A stretch of DNA of 64,000 bases, from positions 7,024,830 to 7,088,829 of the forward strand of contig JACSVZ010000022.1 in NCBI GenBank assembly GCA_014706295.1. Reading direction: 5' to 3'. Position numbers and translations under genes: made by a program. The stretch comes from Lycocorax pyrrhopterus obiensis (lineage: Eukaryota > Chordata > Aves > Passeriformes > Paradisaeidae). Every line of letters starts with the position of its first letter. Position 1 is the stretch's first letter. The notes under the pieces were generated by a model. It saw only the letters and a program-made list of their open reading frames with translations. It ran no database searches and was not told the origin of the DNA. Below, one piece after another: positions 59,641 to 64,000 of the stretch.

Positions 59641-62045
59641 CGGTGTCCCCGCTCCCGCCCGCGCCGCCCTCCGCACCTTCCGGGGGCCACCTCGTCCTTC
59701 CCCGCTTCACTTTACTCCTACATAAACTCTCGATTTTACTTACTCTGCTGTTTTGTATTGCTTTATATCTTTTCTACCATCTTTTGTAGTTATTTTTTAA
59801 ACAGGTTCATTATTTGCCTGCTTTTTTCCCCCCCATTCTGCTGCAAACCCAGTCCGGACTCTCTGGGTGCCGCTAAGTTCCCTTAGGGAGCTGGCACCTG
59901 TGAGCGATACATCCCGAGTGTGCCCATTCCCGGCTCTCTGAAACACTCGTTGCTTCCCCATCCTGCAGAGGATCCACGGCAAGCCCTGGGGTTCAGCCCA
60001 TGGGGAAGATCTCCGGGGGCAGGAGCTGGGTCTCAAGGGATGTTTTACTCAGATCTTGATTTGAAATATGAGAATCTGAATAATAAGTTGAAGACAAACC
60101 TTACTTTTATCTTAAACAGAGAGGTGAGATGTAAAGAGCAGTCAGACACTGGTGGGTTTGGGGTTTTTTACTTTTTCTTTTCATATTTGAAAAGTTGAAA
60201 GACTGGAAAACTGTAGCATTGGAAGTAAGCTCACCTTTTTCTTCTGGCAATGCTTTTGAGGAAAAGACATCTGTTCTCAGGGAAAAATCCCCTCTTGCCT
60301 AGGAAGAGATCAAATTTGCCTAAAATAGGGCAAAAACAGGGGTCTAGTTCTATTTCAGGGTGAGGAAGAATATGTTGAATCACAGAAGACTGTACCGTGT
60401 TCCATAACCACCTGAAAAAAAGGCAGGGGGGAATATTTAATTTGAAAATCGAATTTCTCATGTGCTATCTCCCTTGCGATGCTGTGGAAACAGCCTAATG
60501 GTTTCTTCTGAAACTCGTTGCAGATGATTGCCCTGGTCATGGATTCCTTCACAGATACTGATATCTTCACAGACCTCTTGGAAGCCTGTAGCCAGCGGCA
60601 AGTTAAAGTGTATATCCTTCTAGATCAGTCTTCGTTTTCCCACTTTCTAAAAATGTGCAAGGATCTGGGAGTTGACCTTGAGCAGGAGAAGGTGAGCCTT
60701 GTCATATTTATAGGGGTAGGGACTGATCCTCTTATGAGTGTAATCTTTGAGCTGTCAAAAGAAGAAATTATTACACTTGCTGCCACCACTTAAAATGGGG
60801 GTTATGTAGCTCAATCTCTTTTTTGGAAGATTTAACTATTCTTGCATAAGGCAGCAATTAATAGAAAATCTGAAATATTTGTAATTGGATGTTCTAACTG
60901 GTTTCTGAGCACAAATACTAATTGAATGTTCAAGGAAATGCAGGAGGAATGTTCATTTCCTAAAGCATGACTGGAGTTGCTTGGGCGTGCTGAGACTTTG
61001 AAGGCTGATGGAGAAGCAGGTTCTCAGGAGTCTGTGGAATCTGAATCCTGACGATTACATGACAGGAATTTTCACAGTCACATTCTGCACAGTCAGTTTA
61101 TGGGTTTGCCCCTTAATGTCACCTCTTTGCCTACAAAAACAAGACAAAATCGTCACTTGGTTCCTAGTGGGTCACTCTTGTGCCAGTGCGCAGTTCAGCA
61201 GGGATGGTTACTGCTGTGTTACTCCTTTAAATGCAGTCACTGAACTTTGCAGTCCACCTGACTCTTGCTGTGTCTTTAACAGTTGATGAGGGTTCGAATT
61301 ATCACGGGGAACACATACTGCACCAGGTCAGGTGCCAAAATCATTGGAAAAGTCCGTGAAAAGTTCATGTTAATTGATGGCATTCGAGTGACAACAGGCT
61401 CCTACAGGCAAGTGCCAATTTCTTTCTCTTGCTTAACATAATTTCTCTACATGGAAAGTAAAACCAGCAATGTTGCAGAATTGCTTTCCTTATCAGATTT
61501 TATGTCTAACATTTATCTGTAAAAGACCCCACTGCTCATCAGTTGGGTTGTAAGAACAACATAACTAAATGTGATGAAGGAGAATTTTCAGCAAATACTT
61601 TCTTTACTGATTATTTTGAATTAACTCATAATTTTTTCACTCTTCCTTTGCTAGTTTTACATGGACAGATGGGAAGCTGAACAGCAGTAACATTTTGATC
61701 CTGTCAGGCCCCGCAGTTGCACACTTTGACCTGGAATTTCGGATTCTTCATTCACGGTCAAAGCCTATCAACCTCAATGAGTTTTCCAGCTGCAAGAAGA
61801 ACAGGGTGTGGGACCAGCTGTTCAGGATAACAGTGGCTTCCAGAGATGTGACCAGGGAACACTTCCTGAGAATGGAATTTTTGTATCTGAGAGCATTTGT
61901 AGGAGATCTGAAGAGGAAGAGGAGCTGGCTGCATGCCTCCAGGGAGGCTGTGTACTCCCCAAATAACACGATGCACACCTCTCCCCCGCTGACTAAGAGG
62001 AATGGCTCCCTGGTTATGAGGCCACACTGGATCATAGAGAGATGA
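59180..62045 (+). CDS. FAM83D copy B, truncated tandem paralogue, four coding exons
   Basis: Exons of 450, 168, 125 and 391 nt join in the same phases as copy A to give 377 residues with no internal stop or frameshift. The DUF1669 domain is complete and keeps Asp238 (LIDG) and Phe272 (HFDLEFR), the positions linked to casein kinase 1 binding in human FAM83D. By my count exon 2 is 36/56 and exon 3 is 31/41 identical in protein to copy A, while exon 1 is 100% identical in DNA. After about residue 290 the tail is short, basic and different (DLKRKRSW, ending MRPHWIIER). It has no TQT motif, no Ser-rich run and no KERQFH block, so binding to DYNLL1 and probably HMMR should be lost. Introns are 894, 591 and 247 bp. 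The intact splice sites and frame argue for a working gene rather than a pseudogene, but expression is unproven. Confidence 0.88.
60524..60691 (+). CDS. FAM83D copy B coding exon 2 (residues 151-206)
   Basis: 168 nt between actcgttgcag and gtgagc. Reads [20 protein letters not shown], then [20 protein letters not shown]. Same length and phases as copy A, but with about 20 amino-acid differences. Confidence 0.92.
61283..61407 (+). CDS. FAM83D copy B coding exon 3 (residues 207-247)
   Basis: 125 nt after gtctttaacag. Reads [20 protein letters not shown], then [15 protein letters not shown]. About 82% identical in DNA to copy A by my count. It uses the same GC donor, ag|gcaagt. Confidence 0.92.
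61655..62045 (+). CDS. FAM83D copy B coding exon 4 (residues 248-377), shortened tail
   Basis: Acceptor tcctttgctag; stop TGA at 62,043. [13 protein letters not shown] and [16 protein letters not shown] follow the family closely. VWDQLF and LRMEF still align with VFDHLL and LRAEF of copy A; beyond this no similarity remains. Confidence 0.9.
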
Positions 62046-64000
62046 ACTGCATGTCCACGCAGAGCAAGAAGCAGAACCTCAGGAACCACATCCATCCATC
62101 CATCCCTGTCCAGCACTGTCTTGAAGTGTGTTTGTGAGAGCAGCTGGGAAAGAAACCTCAGACCGAGAGAAAGTGAAACTGGAATTGTGGCTTTGTTTGA
62201 AGAACACTATAAAGCCATTATTGACTTCTACTATTCTGTTAAATTTTCATTTCTCAACCTGTTCCTGCATGTTTTAAGCTGATGGGTTGGCAGTGTCATA
62301 GCTCAGTAGCTCAACCCTTATTTTTAAGAAATCTAGGTATTGAAATTAATACTGCTTGAAAGTCTGTTCCAAGGATGAAAGCAGGATTGCTGTTCAGTTC
62401 TGCAATCAGTCTTGGTCTTGTGTTGTACAAACTCTCCACCAGCTGTTTCATGACACAGAACTGGAGTAACCCTAATCTAGAAACTAGTAGGTCAGTACCA
62501 CATTACTACTCCTCAAATATTACATTTTCTTCACACAAAGCTGTGCTGGCAGGCAGAATGAGCTAATGTGTCAGCAAACAAGGTTTTAGCAGTGACTGAA
62601 TTTCAAATTACCTTTATATTAGACTGTTTAGATTGTTGGACATCATGCAGTAAATGTAATGCAAGTGATAATATTCTAAAGGATCCACTATGTTTGTAGT
62701 AAAGCCAAATGAGACCAATTCTTTGGCATTACCAGATCTACTTTTTGGTTTATTTGTGGCTGCTGCCGCTGTCTGATCTTGTGGGAAAAGCTGAGTAGAT
62801 CTGAAATCTGTGAAGCTGCTGCCTCTTCACAAAAGTCCAAATTTCATCAGAAATGCAATGACACAAAAGTCAGCAACAGAACCACTTTTAATGGAAGTTT
62901 CATGGAAGCTCAATTTCTTTATTATTATTTTTTCATCCATTCATTTCTGGAGGGAAAAAAACACCCTCAAATGAATAAGCTGTCCTCCCAAACAGCTGCA
63001 CAGTGAGGTACTGAAGTTCCAGCAGCCTGCCAGTGCAAATACTCATTAGTCAAAGCAAAGGTTTACCGTTTCTCAGGTTGTTCTTGTGGCTCTTCTACTG
63101 CAAAATACTCGGGTATATGCTTGTGTGAGTGTCTTGTGCGTTCTGGGCTTCAGAGAGGAAGATGAAAACTTAGCTGGGGAATTTCACATGGGTTTCAGCT
63201 AATTAGCAGCAAGATAGCATTAAATTGGACAGATGGATCTTACAAAAATGGTCTTTATGGACAATGCAATAATGTACTGATTAGTATGCAACTAATCTGG
63301 GCCCTTTTTCTTCTGCACTTACAATCATGGAAATGTAATCATTCTGGCTCTCCTAATCTGTAAATATTCAATAGTTTATGGCTTTGTACTATTAACTTCC
63401 ATCCAGATGTAAAGAAGTTTGAAATATGTATTTTTATTCTTACCTATATTTTCCATAAAGACAAAACCCATACAGTGTTGTACTCTATGCAAAATACTGT
63501 TTGTGCAATCTTATTTTCATAACAATTATCTGTATATATTTTCTCAAGTATAACTTTTCCACTTTGTTGTTCATGTCATCACTTAAACAGGCAGCTCTTT
63601 CAACGTGGGATTTTTTCTGGACAATTACTAATATATTGATGATACAAAATACTACCATTTGCATTTATTTTTGATAGAGTGGACTTAATATCAAAAGTAC
63701 ATTGAAATATATACCTAGAACTTTAGGAACATTGTAATTATAACTTAATAACCTCTTTTACATGTGGTTACTCAGCATAACAAGTGACCATGGAGGTAGA
63801 GTGTTGTGAGGTGCTGTTTGTGTTAATCACCATAACTGCACTGCTAGCGTGGGAAGTTATAAGAACATAAAATATGATTCATTTTTTTTCCCCATAAGCA
63901 TGAGTATTTGACAGTATTACTGAACTTACTAGAAGCAGTTTGGGCTTTCTATTTTTTATATTTCCTCTAGCTTCTACTTAATTAACTCAAAGCCTACATT
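62046..64000 (+). other. 3' UTR of FAM83D copy B and downstream DNA
   Basis: No gene recognised. A short (catc)n run lies at about 62,092. No clear aataaa follows closely; attaaa at 63,219-63,224 is the best poly(A) candidate I see. AT-rich throughout. DHX35 would be the next gene by human synteny, but none of its exons is visible here. Confidence 0.6.

Noticed and set aside
59180..62045. FAM83D copy B as a processed retrocopy or pseudogene
   Set aside because: It keeps three introns at the same positions and phases, usable splice sites and an uninterrupted frame.

Overview
This is vertebrate nuclear DNA, almost certainly from a bird. Genes are split into small exons by long GT-AG introns. 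Spliced by eye, the exons read as two vertebrate genes that are neighbours on human chromosome 20q (PPP1R16B, then FAM83D). The only interspersed repeats I recognise are CR1 LINE fragments, the dominant avian repeat; I see no SINE or L1. I cannot name the species.

Layout. Bases 1 to about 9,174 lie upstream of the first coding exon of PPP1R16B, probably inside its first intron, and hold no gene I can support. PPP1R16B (TIMAP, a prenylated ankyrin-repeat regulator of protein phosphatase 1) runs 9,325 to 45,554 on the plus strand in ten coding exons (571 residues). A 27.3-kb intron isolates the first coding exon from the other nine, which cluster in 36.9 to 45.6 kb. Its 3' UTR probably continues to about 51.0 kb. 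The big intron holds CR1 fragments, a 42-bp minisatellite, AT-rich simple sequence and several AT-rich blocks that may be conserved regulatory DNA.

From 51.4 to about 62.1 kb there are two head-to-tail FAM83D genes, each with four coding exons, intact frames and the same exon phases. Copy A (51,700-57,189) encodes a full-length 564-residue protein. Copy B (59,180-62,045) encodes a 377-residue protein that keeps the DUF1669 domain but ends in a short unrelated tail. It lacks the TQT motifs, the serine-rich segment and the conserved C-terminal block. The two copies are about 64-76% identical in protein over exons 2 and 3, yet 472 bp covering exactly coding exon 1 plus 11 bp on each side are identical base for base. 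Gene conversion or an assembly error could explain this, and it is the most striking signal in the window. A perfect 61-nt palindrome lies about 0.3 kb upstream of copy A. Both copies share an unusual GC-AG third intron.

The genes are not an operon. PPP1R16B works at the endothelial membrane and cytoskeleton. FAM83D anchors casein kinase 1 to the mitotic spindle. Their adjacency is ordinary vertebrate synteny; the duplication and the matched first exon are not.
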